DNA of 64,000 bases from Thalassobaculum fulvum. GTDB lineage: Bacteria; Pseudomonadota; Alphaproteobacteria; Thalassobaculales; Thalassobaculaceae. Positions within the stretch are counted from its first letter, which is position 1. Every line of letters starts with the position of its first letter. Location: NCBI RefSeq assembly GCF_014652915.1, contig NZ_BMZS01000007.1, positions 124,001 to 188,000 of the forward strand, written 5' to 3'. The notes below the pieces were generated by a model. That model was not told the origin of the DNA and did not search any database. It saw only the letters and a program-made list of their open reading frames with translations. Made by a program: the position numbers and the translations under genes. This document shows positions 25,059 to 33,852 of the stretch, in pieces.

Positions 25059-26984
25059 ATGAGTCGTCTCCGCAAGGCCTTCGTGCCGGCGGTGGCCTGC
25101 CTGCTGCTCGGCGCGTGCGCCGAGGCCACGCAGATGTTCGCATCGCCGGCGCCGGACAACCCGGCGCCGGCCGCGTCCCCTCTCGCCGAGCGCAAGGTCG
25201 ATCCGAAGGACGTGCCGGCAACCCTGGCGGTCGACGGGCTGAAGCGGCTGGAGGCCGGCGACTTCGATGCGGCATCGGAGCGCCTGCAGGCCGCCATCAA
25301 GCTGCGCCCCGACGCCATGGGGTACCACCTGCTGCTCGGCACGATCTATCACCTGAAGTACCTGTCGGGCCGCAACACCGCCGACCTGGCGATGACCGCC
25401 TACGAGGTCGCCGCCCGGCTGGACGATCGCAGCCCGCTGCCGCATCAGCAGATCGGCCGGCTGCATTTCCAGGGCCGGCGGTACGAGGCTTCGCGCGACG
25501 CCTTCCTGAAGGCCTACGCGCGGCAGCCTGGAAAGCCGGAGTTGCTCGACGAACTGTTGGTGGCCGCCTGGTACGCCGGGGACCTGCCGGTCGCCCGGTC
25601 GCTGCGCGAGGATGCCCGCAGCCGCGGGCTGGAGACTCCGACGGTGCTGCGCCTCGACGCCCTGATGGCCGGGATTCTGCAGGACCCGATGGCAGCGCGA
25701 CCGGCCCTTGCCGCCCTGGAGAGCAACTACGGCTACGGACGCGTGCAACTCGCCCAGCTGGAGCAGCGGCAGGCCGACCTGCAGCTCGCGGCGGCCGAGG
25801 CCACCGATGAACCGACGGAGACGTCGTCCGACGCCGCCGTCGAGGAGGACGCGCAGGGCACTGCCGACAAGGCGGCTGGGCACTGGTTCGACTGTGACCG
25901 CGAGCCGGGCGTTCCGTTGCCGTCAGCGTCGGAGATGCAGGGCACACAGCCTGGCAACGGCGACGAGACCGAGCGTCTGCCGGCGATACCGCGGCCCTGC
26001 CCGGGTGCCCCGGCGCCGCCGTCGGTCATGCTCGACACCGCGATCATCCAGTCGAACGACGCGGTCGGCAGCCGCTACGGCGTGAACCTGCTGAACGCGC
26101 TGAGCGTGTTCGCCACCGGCGGCCTGACCTTCACCGAGACCACCAGCTCGTCGAACGGGACCTCGATTGGGACCAACTCGACCAACGTCCGCAGCTTCAG
26201 CATCGACCTCGGCAGCTCGCCGACCACGAACTACATCGCCTATGCGCTGGACATCGCCAATTCGGTGCAGTCGACCAGCGAGATCATCTCGCAGCCGTCG
26301 CTGGTCGCCATCGACCGCCTGCCTTCGACCTTCTTTTCCGGTTCGATCGTGACGATCGGGATAGTCGGCAGCGACAGCTCGTCCAGTTCGATTACGGACA
26401 AGCCGATCGGGGTCAGCCTGTCGATCACCCCGACCGTGATCGATGACCAGACCCTGAACCTTAACGTCAAGGTGGCGCGCTCCTCGCTGGCGACCTCGTC
26501 CCTCGGCGGGGCCAGCACCTTCTCGCAGACCCTGTCGACCACCCGCACCAGCGTCGCAGCTAGCGTCACCGCCCGGTACGGGCAGACCATCCTGGTCAGC
26601 GGGCTGACCGAGGCCGGCTCGACCAAGTCGAACGACGGCACGCCGGTGCTCAAGGACATCCCGGTCGTGCAGTGGCTGTTCGACCGGCAGTCCGACCTGC
26701 GTTACCGGTCATCGGTGCTGGTCGCGATCACGCCGCGCCGGCTGGGCGAGGTGTCGCCCAACCGGCTGGCCGACGGCGTCCAGGATCCGCAGGTGCGCAT
26801 CAGGCTGCGCCGGGTGCTCGACCGGCTGGCTGAGCAGTCGTCGACCCAGCTGGCGCTGAAGCGCATGTCGGGGCGGAGCTTCTTCGACCTGACCGAGGAC
26901 GGCGACTTCGCGATCGACGAGTGGTACCGGGGGGAACGCCTGAACCGGCTGTTCGAGGACCTTGGGCGGATGCTGTATCGCTGA
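25059..26984 (+). CDS. TPR-containing secretin lipoprotein (type II/IV pilus secretin superfamily)
   Basis: A 641-residue outer-membrane channel candidate. The N-terminus has a lipoprotein signal with lipobox LGAC ending at C20. Residues about 55-215 form tetratricopeptide repeats (LKRLEAGDFDAASERLQAAI, then QQIGRLHFQGRRYEASRDAF). A low-complexity acidic linker (about 240-320) follows. Residues about 324-560 are a secretin core: MLDTAIIQSNDAV at its start, SEIISQPSLVAIDRLP, GVSLSITPTVID, and the terminal GQTILVSGL / GTPVLKDIPVVQWLF / SSVLVAITPRR signature. An 80-residue helical tail ends the protein. N0/N1 domains of ordinary secretins are not evident; the TPRs stand in their place. No ATPase, pseudopilin or inner-membrane platform gene is nearby. 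Confidence 0.85.
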   Translation: MSRLRKAFVPAVACLLLGACAEATQMFASPAPDNPAPAASPLAERKVDPKDVPATLAVDGLKRLEAGDFDAASERLQAAIKLRPDAMGYHLLLGTIYHLKYLSGRNTADLAMTAYEVAARLDDRSPLPHQQIGRLHFQGRRYEASRDAFLKAYARQPGKPELLDELLVAAWYAGDLPVARSLREDARSRGLETPTVLRLDALMAGILQDPMAARPALAALESNYGYGRVQLAQLEQRQADLQLAAAEATDEPTETSSDAAVEEDAQGTADKAAGHWFDCDREPGVPLPSASEMQGTQPGNGDETERLPAIPRPCPGAPAPPSVMLDTAIIQSNDAVGSRYGVNLLNALSVFATGGLTFTETTSSSNGTSIGTNSTNVRSFSIDLGSSPTTNYIAYALDIANSVQSTSEIISQPSLVAIDRLPSTFFSGSIVTIGIVGSDSSSSSITDKPIGVSLSITPTVIDDQTLNLNVKVARSSLATSSLGGASTFSQTLSTTRTSVAASVTARYGQTILVSGLTEAGSTKSNDGTPVLKDIPVVQWLFDRQSDLRYRSSVLVAITPRRLGEVSPNRLADGVQDPQVRIRLRRVLDRLAEQSSTQLALKRMSGRSFFDLTEDGDFAIDEWYRGERLNRLFEDLGRMLYR

Positions 26985-27145
26985 GGCCGTCGCAGGATTG
27001 CACGATCAAGGTGACCAGGCGATCGTTCCGACGCGGTGATTTGCCCCGGGCGGGCCGCGTCCGGCGGCGAAAGCCACTACACCCGACCGCCGGCAGGCCG
27101 TATGGTCGCCGTCAACACGGGCGACAAGCGATGGGACGGGCCGCG

Positions 27146-27571
27146 ATGAAGGCGCGCATCAAGTGGGTCGAGGAACGGACCTTCGTCGGCGAGTCCGGCA
27201 GCGGGCACAGGATCGTCCTGGGCGCGCGGGCCACGCCGGACGGGCCGACCCCGGGGCCGAGCCCGATGGAGCTGGTGCTGATGGGCGCTGGCGGCTGCAC
27301 CGCGTTCGACGTGGTCCAGATCCTCGAGAAGGGCCGCGAGGCGGTCGAGGACTGCGTGGTCGAGCTGGAGGCCGAGCGGGCCGAGACCGACCCCAAGGTG
27401 TTCACCCGCATCCACATGCACTTCGTGGTCAAGGGCCGCAACCTGGCGCCGGCCAAGGTCGAGCGGGCGATCGCGCTGTCGGCCGAGAAGTACTGCTCGG
27501 CCTCGCTGATGCTGGCCAAGACCGCGACGATCACCCACGACTTCGAGGTCGTCGACACCGCCGCCGGGTGA
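27146..27571 (+). CDS. OsmC/Ohr family protein, YhfA-like
   Basis: A 141-residue OsmC-fold protein. The two family cysteines are C51 in GAGGCTAFDVV and C117 in KYCSASLML, the pair that reduces organic hydroperoxides in Ohr/OsmC enzymes. The N-terminus MKARIKWVE resembles the YhfA subgroup, whose role is less certain than that of Ohr. ATG at 27146 is preferred to an in-frame ATG 15 bases earlier because the family begins with MKARIKW and GGGACGGG lies upstream. It converges on the MFS gene with 13 bases between the stops. No OhrR-like regulator is adjacent. Confidence 0.85.
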   Translation: MKARIKWVEERTFVGESGSGHRIVLGARATPDGPTPGPSPMELVLMGAGGCTAFDVVQILEKGREAVEDCVVELEAERAETDPKVFTRIHMHFVVKGRNLAPAKVERAIALSAEKYCSASLMLAKTATITHDFEVVDTAAG

Positions 27572-27584
27572 CCGGTTGCGGGCG

Positions 27585-29021
27585 TCATCCGGCGTCCTCG
27601 GTGAGCGGGCGCCGGGGACGGCCGGCCGTCGCGACGACGAGCGCGAGGACCATCAGCCCCCCCGCCACCGCGAAGGTGATCCGCATGCCGGCGGCGACGG
27701 CCTCGGGGCCGGCCGTCGCAAAGTCGTCGGTCGCCGCGGCGAGCGCGAACACGGTGCCCATGACCGAGGCGCCGGTGATCAGGCCGAGGTTGCGCGACAG
27801 GCTGAGCAGGCCGGACACCACGCCCTTGCGGTCCGGTCCGACGCCGGTCATGACCGCGGTGTTGTTGGCAGCCAGGAGCAGCTGGTAGCCGGGCGTCAGG
27901 ACGGCGATGGCGGCGACGAAGCCGGCGACGCCGAGCAGGCCCGGCAGCAGCGCGAGCGCGAGGCAGCCGGCGGCCATCGCGGCCAGCCCGCTGCCGACCA
28001 TGGCCGGCGCGCCGAACCGGTCGACGATCCGACCGGCCGGGACGCCGCTGAACGCCGAGACCAACGGGCCGAGGGACATCACCGCGCCGACCGCGGCGGC
28101 GTCGAGCCCGAGGCCGTGTGACAGATAGAACGGCCCGACCACCAGGGTGGCCATCATCACCGTCGAGACCAGGGCGTTGGCGGCCAGACCGGAGCCGAGC
28201 CCGGCATCGCGGAGGGCCGACGGCCGGATCAGCGGCGACTTCGCGCGCGCCTCGACCGCGACGAACAGCCCGGCGCCGAAGGCGGCGGCCAGCAGCAGCG
28301 CCAGGTTGGCGCCCGCGAACCGGCCGTTCCCGACGGTCATCGCCAGGGCGTAGGCCGCCAGGGTCAGGCCGAGCAGCAGCGTCCCCGGGACATCGAAGCC
28401 GGCCGGTCCGGCCGTCGCCTTCCGCTCGCGGTCGGGCAGCCAGCGCCAGGCGAGGCCGAAGGTGACCACGCCGAGGCCGGCCATCGCCAGGAAGATCGCC
28501 CGCCAGCCGGGGCCGGCGATCAGCAGCCCGCCGAGCGACGGGCCGAGCGCGGTGCCGATCGCCGACATGGTGCCGAGCAGGCCCATGGCGCTGCCGGTCC
28601 GCTCCGGCGGCACCGAGGCGCCGACCGACGCGACGGTAAGCGCCATCAGTGCCGCCGCCCCCAGGCCCTGCAGGGCCCGGGCGGCGATCAGGGTTCCGAG
28701 CGTGGGCGCGAGGCCGCACAGCACCGAGGCCGCCGCGAACACCAGAAGCCCGCCCAGCAGGACCCGGCGGCGCCCGACGACGTCGCCGAGCCGGCCGACG
28801 CCGACGATCAGGACCGTGATCGCGAGCAGGTAGGCGAGCACCACCCACTGCACGGCCTGGAACGATGCGCCGAAGGCCTGGGCCAGGGTCGGCAGGGCGA
28901 CGTTGGCGATGCTCACACCAAGCGAAGACAGCAGCATCGACAGCGCCAGGCTGGCGAGCGCCCAGCCGGCGCCTCGGGTTGTGACGGTCGTCGCGGTTTC
29001 CGTTGCGGTCGGTCTCACCAT
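27585..29021 (-). CDS. MFS transporter, DHA2 (14-helix) drug exporter type
   Basis: A 478-residue major facilitator with about 14 hydrophobic helices. The motif between helices 2 and 3 is GRLGDVVGRRRVLLGG, and the exporter motif C is recognisable as GTALGPSLGGLL in helix 5. The N-terminal SIANVALPTLAQAF is typical of the EmrB/QacA (DHA2) group. Such proteins export hydrophobic cations, dyes or antibiotics using the proton gradient. ATG at 29021 has GAGGTGC upstream. It is transcribed away from a LysR gene, with 138 bases between the starts, so the regulator very probably controls it. Confidence 0.88.
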   Translation of the reverse strand: MVRPTATETATTVTTRGAGWALASLALSMLLSSLGVSIANVALPTLAQAFGASFQAVQWVVLAYLLAITVLIVGVGRLGDVVGRRRVLLGGLLVFAAASVLCGLAPTLGTLIAARALQGLGAAALMALTVASVGASVPPERTGSAMGLLGTMSAIGTALGPSLGGLLIAGPGWRAIFLAMAGLGVVTFGLAWRWLPDRERKATAGPAGFDVPGTLLLGLTLAAYALAMTVGNGRFAGANLALLLAAAFGAGLFVAVEARAKSPLIRPSALRDAGLGSGLAANALVSTVMMATLVVGPFYLSHGLGLDAAAVGAVMSLGPLVSAFSGVPAGRIVDRFGAPAMVGSGLAAMAAGCLALALLPGLLGVAGFVAAIAVLTPGYQLLLAANNTAVMTGVGPDRKGVVSGLLSLSRNLGLITGASVMGTVFALAAATDDFATAGPEAVAAGMRITFAVAGGLMVLALVVATAGRPRRPLTEDAG

Positions 29022-29109
29022 GCACCTCGCTTCCTTGCGACCCCGGATCGGAGACGCCGGAAACCTGGGCCGTGATGCGGCATGGCGGAACGCGCAGCGT
29101 TTGCACTCA

Positions 29110-29134
29110 AATACTGCATATGACGCCATGTATT
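29110..29134. promoter_or_regulatory. Candidate LysR operator between divergent genes
   Basis: AATAC (29110-29114) and GTATT (29130-29134) form an inverted repeat with a 15-base centre in an A+T-rich patch 26 bases upstream of the LysR-type gene. LysR regulators typically bind dyad T-N11-A-type sites in the shared promoter region. The exact contact bases are inference. Confidence 0.5.
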
Positions 29135-29159
29135 GGCTGGGACGTGCTACGCTCGGCGC

Positions 29160-30065
29160 ATGGCACGGCCGGACTTCAACCTGCTGGTCACCCTCGACGT
29201 GCTGCTGGCGGAAGGCAGCGTGGCGCGGGCGGCAAAGCGCCTGCGGCTCAGCCCGTCGGCGATGAGCCGGGCGCTGGCCCGGCTGCGCGAGACTACCGGC
29301 GACCCGCTGCTGGTCCGGGCCGGTCGCGGCCTGGTTCCGACCCCGCGAGCGCTCGAACTTCGCGAACGGGTCGGCGAACTGGTCCGCGAGGTCGAGGCGG
29401 CGCTGCGTCCGGCCGAGGCCCTCGATCTCCGGACGCTGGCGCGTACCTTCACCCTGCGTGTGCGCGAGGGGTTCGTGGAGAATTTCGGGCCGGCCCTGAT
29501 CGCGCGGGTCGCCGCCGAGGCGCCGGGGGTGCGGCTGCGGTTCGTGCCGAAGTCCGACAAGGAAAGCGGGGCGCTGCGCGACGGTAGCGTCGACCTGGAC
29601 ACCGGCGTGGCCAGCGGCACCAGCGGGCCGGAGGTGCGGGCCCAGGCGCTGTTCCGGGACCGCTTCGTCGGCGTGGTGCGCCAGGGGCACGAGCTGAGCG
29701 AGGGCGAGGTTACGCCGACCCGCTATGCCGCCGGCCGCCACATCGCGGTGTCGCGGCGCGGACTTGATCGCGGCCCGGTCGACGAGGCGCTGCTGCCGCT
29801 CGGATTGACCCGCCGGGTCGCGACGATCGTCGCCGGCTTCGCCGAGGCGCTGGCGCTCGCCCGCGACACCGACCTGATCGCCACCGTGCCGGAGCGGCAC
29901 ACCGTCGCCCTGCGTGCCGGGTTGTACAGCTTCCCGCTACCGGTGCCGGTCCCGGAGATCACCGTCTCGCTGCTGTGGCACCCGCGGATGGACGCAGATC
30001 CGGCGCACCGCTGGCTGCGCGGCTGCGTGCGTTCGGTGTGCGGCGGTCAGGCCTCGACCCGGTAG
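29160..30065 (+). CDS. LysR family transcriptional regulator
   Basis: A 301-residue LysR-type regulator. The winged helix-turn-helix occupies about residues 4-62: FNLLVTLDVLLAEGSVARAA, the recognition helix LSPSAMSRALARLR, then TGDPLLVR. The effector-binding domain fills the rest, with a TFTLRV first strand and a second lobe around PTRYAAGRHIAVSR. The pattern is that of the NodD/LinR-like subgroup often found beside transporters. ATG at 29160 begins the conserved region. It probably regulates the divergent MFS exporter and itself. Its stop overlaps the end of convergent soxG by 19 bases. Confidence 0.9.
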   Translation: MARPDFNLLVTLDVLLAEGSVARAAKRLRLSPSAMSRALARLRETTGDPLLVRAGRGLVPTPRALELRERVGELVREVEAALRPAEALDLRTLARTFTLRVREGFVENFGPALIARVAAEAPGVRLRFVPKSDKESGALRDGSVDLDTGVASGTSGPEVRAQALFRDRFVGVVRQGHELSEGEVTPTRYAAGRHIAVSRRGLDRGPVDEALLPLGLTRRVATIVAGFAEALALARDTDLIATVPERHTVALRAGLYSFPLPVPVPEITVSLLWHPRMDADPAHRWLRGCVRSVCGGQASTR

Positions 30066-30652
30066 CCGACCTCGAGCGACGCGTCGGTCAGCCAGTCCCA
30101 CAGGTACCTGGCGAAGGACGGCCGGACCAGGATCTCGAACGACGGAAGGTCGTCGGTCTGCCGGATGATCGCGTTGGTCAGCGCCAGCTGGCTCTGCGCC
30201 ACCCGGCCGGGGCCGAAGGCGCGCGGGTGCAGGTCGACCGCCCAGCCCTTGGCCAGCACCCAGCGGGCCTTCGGCCCGGCGATCCTGACGGTCGTGTAGT
30301 TGTCCGACACGTCGGTCGCCGAGGCCCGCATCCCGGCCAGCGCCGCGTTCAGGGTACCGGCGAGGTCGCCGCCTTCGCCTTCCGGGGTGACCACCAGCCA
30401 CTCGTCCGGGCCGAGCCACAGGATCGCGCGCCCGCCGGCGGTCGCCACCGTGCCGGGGGTCGCCGGCGGCTCGACGCCGATCGCCTTGGCGACCGCCGCG
30501 GCGAACGCCTTGTCGGCGGCGTCGCCGCGCAGGTTGATCTTGCCCTGGAAGCGCAGCTCGCCCAGCACCACGCCGGCGTCGGACGGGCCGCCGACCGGGC
30601 CGGTACAGCCGTCCAGCGGGCTGCGGGCGGCGGGGGTAGCAGTGTCAGCCAT
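30047..30652 (-). CDS. soxG: Sarcosine oxidase gamma subunit
   Basis: A 201-residue SoxG subunit of heterotetrameric sarcosine oxidase, last gene of soxBDAG. Family features are VVLGELRFQGKINLRGD near the N-terminus, ILWLGPDEWLV in the middle and ALTNAIIRQTDDLPSFEILVRPSFARYLWDWL near the C-terminus with its conserved aromatic cluster. The subunit contacts the tetrahydrofolate-binding half of the alpha subunit and is structural. Its start lies eight bases inside the end of soxA, implying coupling. The 3' end overlaps the convergent LysR gene. Confidence 0.93.
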   Translation of the reverse strand: MADTATPAARSPLDGCTGPVGGPSDAGVVLGELRFQGKINLRGDAADKAFAAAVAKAIGVEPPATPGTVATAGGRAILWLGPDEWLVVTPEGEGGDLAGTLNAALAGMRASATDVSDNYTTVRIAGPKARWVLAKGWAVDLHPRAFGPGRVAQSQLALTNAIIRQTDDLPSFEILVRPSFARYLWDWLTDASLEVGYRVEA

Positions 30653-33600
30653 CGCGGCGGCTCCCTTCCGGGTCGAAGAACACGGTGCCGTCGGTCACCG
30701 TCACCTCGACGGTGCGGCCCTCCAGCGGCACGTGCAGGGTCTGGCCCTTGCGGGCATGGCCGCCCTTGATCAGCGCCATGGCGATCGATCGGCCGACGCT
30801 CGGGCTGTAGTAGGACGAGGTGACGTGGCCGAGCATCGCCATCGGCGGCTTCGGCTTCAGGGTCTCGACCACCTGCGCGCCCTCCGGCAGCACCTCGTTC
30901 GGATCCTTCGTGTACAGGCCGACCAGCTGCTTGCGGTCCGGCTTCGACAGGTCCGGGCGGGCCATGCCGCGCTTGCCGATGAAGTCCGGCTTCTGCTTCG
31001 AGACGATCCAGTCCATGCCGAGGTCGAGCGGGGTCACCGAGCCGTCGGTGTCCTGGCCGACGATGATGAAGCCCTTCTCGGCCCGCAGCACGTGCATCGC
31101 CTCGGTGCCGTACGGCGTGATGCCCAGGTCCGCGCCGGCCGCCATGACGGCTTCCCACAGCGCCAGCCCGTAGCGGGTCGGCACGTTGATCTCGTAGCTG
31201 AGCTCGCCGGTGAACGAGATCCGGAACACCCGGGCCGGGATGCCGGCGACCGTGCCTTCCTGCATCGCCATGAACGGGAAGGCATCGTTCGACAGGTCGA
31301 TGTCGGTGCAGATCCGGCCCAGCAGCTCGCGGCTCTTCGGCCCGCAGATCGAGGCGACCGCCCACTGCTCGGTGACCGAGGTCAGGCGCACGTCCATCTC
31401 CGGCCACTCGGTCTGCAGGTATTCCTCCAGCCAGTTCAGCACCCGGGCGGCACCGCCGGTGGTGGTGGTCATGTGGAAGTGGTCGTCGGCGAGCCGGGTG
31501 GTGACGCCGTCGTCCATCACCATGCCGTCTTCCTTCAGCATCAGCCCGTAGCGGCAGCGCCCGACGCCGAGCTTGGCCCAAGCGTTGGTGTAGACCCGGT
31601 TCAGGAACTCGGCGGAGTCCTTGCCGCGCACGTCGATCTTGCCGAGGGTGGAGGCGTCCAGAACGCCCACGCCCTGGCGGGCGGCCGTGACCTCGCGGTC
31701 GACCGCCTGGCGGAAGCTCTCGCCGTCCTTCGGGTAGTAGTACGCCCGCATCCAGTCGGCGACGTGCTCGAACCGGGCACCGTTGGCGCGGTGCCAGGAA
31801 TCCATCGCGGTGGTGCGGACCGGCGCGAACAGCCGGCCGACGTCGCGCCCGCCATAGGCGCCGATGGTGGTCGGCGTGTAGGGCGGCCGGAAGGTGGTGG
31901 TGCCGACCGCCGGCACGTCGACGCCCAGGGTCTGGCCGACGATCGCCAGCGCGTTGACGTTCGAGGTCTTGCCCTGGTCGGTGCCCATGCCGGTGGTGGT
32001 GTAGCGCTTGACGTGCTCGATCGAGCGGTAGCCCTCGCGGGTCGCCAGCATTACGTCGGCGGCGGTCACGTCGTTCTGGAAGTCGACGAAGTGCTTGCCC
32101 TTGCGGCCGACCGGGGCGGTCGACGGCAGCATCCAGATCACCCGGTTGCCGGCGCCCTGGCCCGGCTCCTCGACCGCCGGGGCGGCCGGCTGGCGCACGG
32201 TGTGGCCGAGGTCACGGACCTGCTCGACGGCGGCCCTGATGCCGTCCTTGATCGCCTGGGCGACGCTCTCGGTGCCGGCGCAGCCGCCGACCGAGACCTC
32301 GGCCTCGTGGCTTGTGCCGGGCAGGAAGATCGCCCGCTCCTCGTCCCATCGCAGCTTGCCGCGCGACTGCGAGAACAGGTGGACGGTCGGGTTGAAGCCG
32401 CCGGCCATGGCGATGGCGTCGCACTCGATGGTGCGGGTGCCGCCGGTGATTCCGGAGCCGTCGCGGGTCATGAAGGCGATCTCGGCCGCCTCGACCCGTC
32501 GGCCGCCATGGGCGCCGGCGACGCTGTGGCCGGCGAACACCTCGATGCCGCGGTCGCGGGCCGCCTCGACCAGAGGGCCCTCGGGCTCGGCCCGCAGGTC
32601 GACGATGCCGGCGACCCGGGCGTGCCGGTCGGCCAGCGCCAGGGCGGTGCGATAGCCGTCGTCGTTGCCGGTGACGATCAGCGGCCGGTCGCCGGCCAGC
32701 ACGCCGTAGCGCACGGCATAGCCGCGCATCGCGCTCGACAGCATGACGCCGGGCCGGTCGTTGTCGCGGAACACCAGCGGCCGCTCGATGGCGCCGGTCG
32801 CCAGGATCACCCGTTTGGCCCGGATCTTCCAGAGCCGCTGGCGCGGCACCGTCGGCAGGCCGACGCCGAGGTGGTCGGTCACCCGCTCGGCGACGGTCAG
32901 GTAGTTGTGGTCGTAGTAGCCGTTGACGGTCGCGCGCCGCAGCAGGGTCACGTCCGGCATCGACTCGAGCTCGGCCACCACCTCGGCGACCCAGTCGGTC
33001 GCCGGGCTGCCGCCGATGGCCACGTCGGCCTCGCCCAGCAGCGAGCCGCCGAACTCCGACTGCTCGTCGGCGAGGATGACGCGCGCCCCGCTGCGCCCGG
33101 CCGCCAGCGCCGCCGCCAGTCCGGCCGGGCCGCCGCCGCACACCAGCACGTCGCAATGGGCGTGCATGCGCTCGTAGCGATCGGGGTCGGGGCCTTCCGG
33201 CGCCTTGCCGAGGCCGGCGGCGTTGCGGATGACCTCCTCGTAGGTCTTCCAAAGCGCCGGCGGCCACATGAAGGTCTTGTAGTAGAAGCCGGCCGGGAAC
33301 AGCCGGTGGAAGGCCGAGTTGACCGCGCCGACGTCGAACCGCAGGCACGGCCAGCGGTTCTGGCTTTGGGCGTCGAGGCCGTCGAACAGCTCGATTTGCG
33401 TCGCCCGCAGGTTCGGCTCGGTGCGGTTGCCGCGGCCGAGCTGGATCAGCGCGTTCGGCTCCTCGGCGCCGAGGCCGAGGATGCCGCGCGGCCGGTGGTA
33501 CTTGAAGCTGCGGCCGACCAGGTGGACGCCGTTCGCCAGCAGCGCCGAGGCCAGGGTGTCGCCGGCATAGCCGTGCAGGGTGCGGCCGTCGAAGCGGAAC

Positions 33601-33659
33601 GCCAGCGGCCGGCCGCGGTCGATCCGGCCGCCGGTGGCGAGGCGGTTGGGTTGGCTCAT
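30645..33659 (-). CDS. soxA: Sarcosine oxidase alpha subunit
   Basis: The 1004-residue large subunit. The N-terminal 2Fe-2S ferredoxin-like fold without iron (about 20-100) includes RFDGRTLHGYAGDTLASALL. A dinucleotide-binding domain starts at VLVCGGGPAG (175-180) and binds NAD. The C-terminal 400 residues are a GcvT-like domain (VGVLDASTLGKIDVRG, FTGELSYEINVP) that passes the methylene group to tetrahydrofolate. The enzyme oxidises sarcosine to glycine, hydrogen peroxide and 5,10-methylene-THF in the cytoplasm. ATG at 33659 is the family start. The gap to soxD is 193 bases and is filled by a palindromic repeat, unusual for this operon. Confidence 0.95.
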   Translation of the reverse strand: MSQPNRLATGGRIDRGRPLAFRFDGRTLHGYAGDTLASALLANGVHLVGRSFKYHRPRGILGLGAEEPNALIQLGRGNRTEPNLRATQIELFDGLDAQSQNRWPCLRFDVGAVNSAFHRLFPAGFYYKTFMWPPALWKTYEEVIRNAAGLGKAPEGPDPDRYERMHAHCDVLVCGGGPAGLAAALAAGRSGARVILADEQSEFGGSLLGEADVAIGGSPATDWVAEVVAELESMPDVTLLRRATVNGYYDHNYLTVAERVTDHLGVGLPTVPRQRLWKIRAKRVILATGAIERPLVFRDNDRPGVMLSSAMRGYAVRYGVLAGDRPLIVTGNDDGYRTALALADRHARVAGIVDLRAEPEGPLVEAARDRGIEVFAGHSVAGAHGGRRVEAAEIAFMTRDGSGITGGTRTIECDAIAMAGGFNPTVHLFSQSRGKLRWDEERAIFLPGTSHEAEVSVGGCAGTESVAQAIKDGIRAAVEQVRDLGHTVRQPAAPAVEEPGQGAGNRVIWMLPSTAPVGRKGKHFVDFQNDVTAADVMLATREGYRSIEHVKRYTTTGMGTDQGKTSNVNALAIVGQTLGVDVPAVGTTTFRPPYTPTTIGAYGGRDVGRLFAPVRTTAMDSWHRANGARFEHVADWMRAYYYPKDGESFRQAVDREVTAARQGVGVLDASTLGKIDVRGKDSAEFLNRVYTNAWAKLGVGRCRYGLMLKEDGMVMDDGVTTRLADDHFHMTTTTGGAARVLNWLEEYLQTEWPEMDVRLTSVTEQWAVASICGPKSRELLGRICTDIDLSNDAFPFMAMQEGTVAGIPARVFRISFTGELSYEINVPTRYGLALWEAVMAAGADLGITPYGTEAMHVLRAEKGFIIVGQDTDGSVTPLDLGMDWIVSKQKPDFIGKRGMARPDLSKPDRKQLVGLYTKDPNEVLPEGAQVVETLKPKPPMAMLGHVTSSYYSPSVGRSIAMALIKGGHARKGQTLHVPLEGRTVEVTVTDGTVFFDPEGSRRDG

Positions 33660-33691
33660 CGGGGGGGCTCCGTGGGAAAGCACGTCGCTTC

Positions 33692-33831
33692 GTGGGTTCC
33701 GGCTCCGTCTCGCCTCCTGCGATCCGGTCCGGAATGACGACAAGGGAGTATGGCGAGGATGGCCACCGACCCTCCCTCTCCGTCATTCCGGACGGACGCG
33801 TCACCCCGGTGCGGCCGATCCGGAACCCACC
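33692..33831. repeat. Palindromic intergenic repeat, family A, copy 2 (inside the sox operon)
   Basis: The same nested arms as at 16333-16461: outer GTGGGTTCCGG (33692-33702, one edge base lost) and CCGGAACCCACC (33820-33831), inner CCGGAATGACG (33729-33739) and CGTCATTCCGG (33781-33791). It occupies most of the gap between soxD and soxA. Confidence 0.85.
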
Positions 33832-33852
33832 CGCCGCTCCGCAGCACCCGCA

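Noticed and set aside
25059-26984. A complete type II secretion or Tad pilus cluster
   Set aside because: Only the secretin-like gene is present; no ATPase, platform protein, prepilin peptidase or pilin is found within several kilobases on either side.
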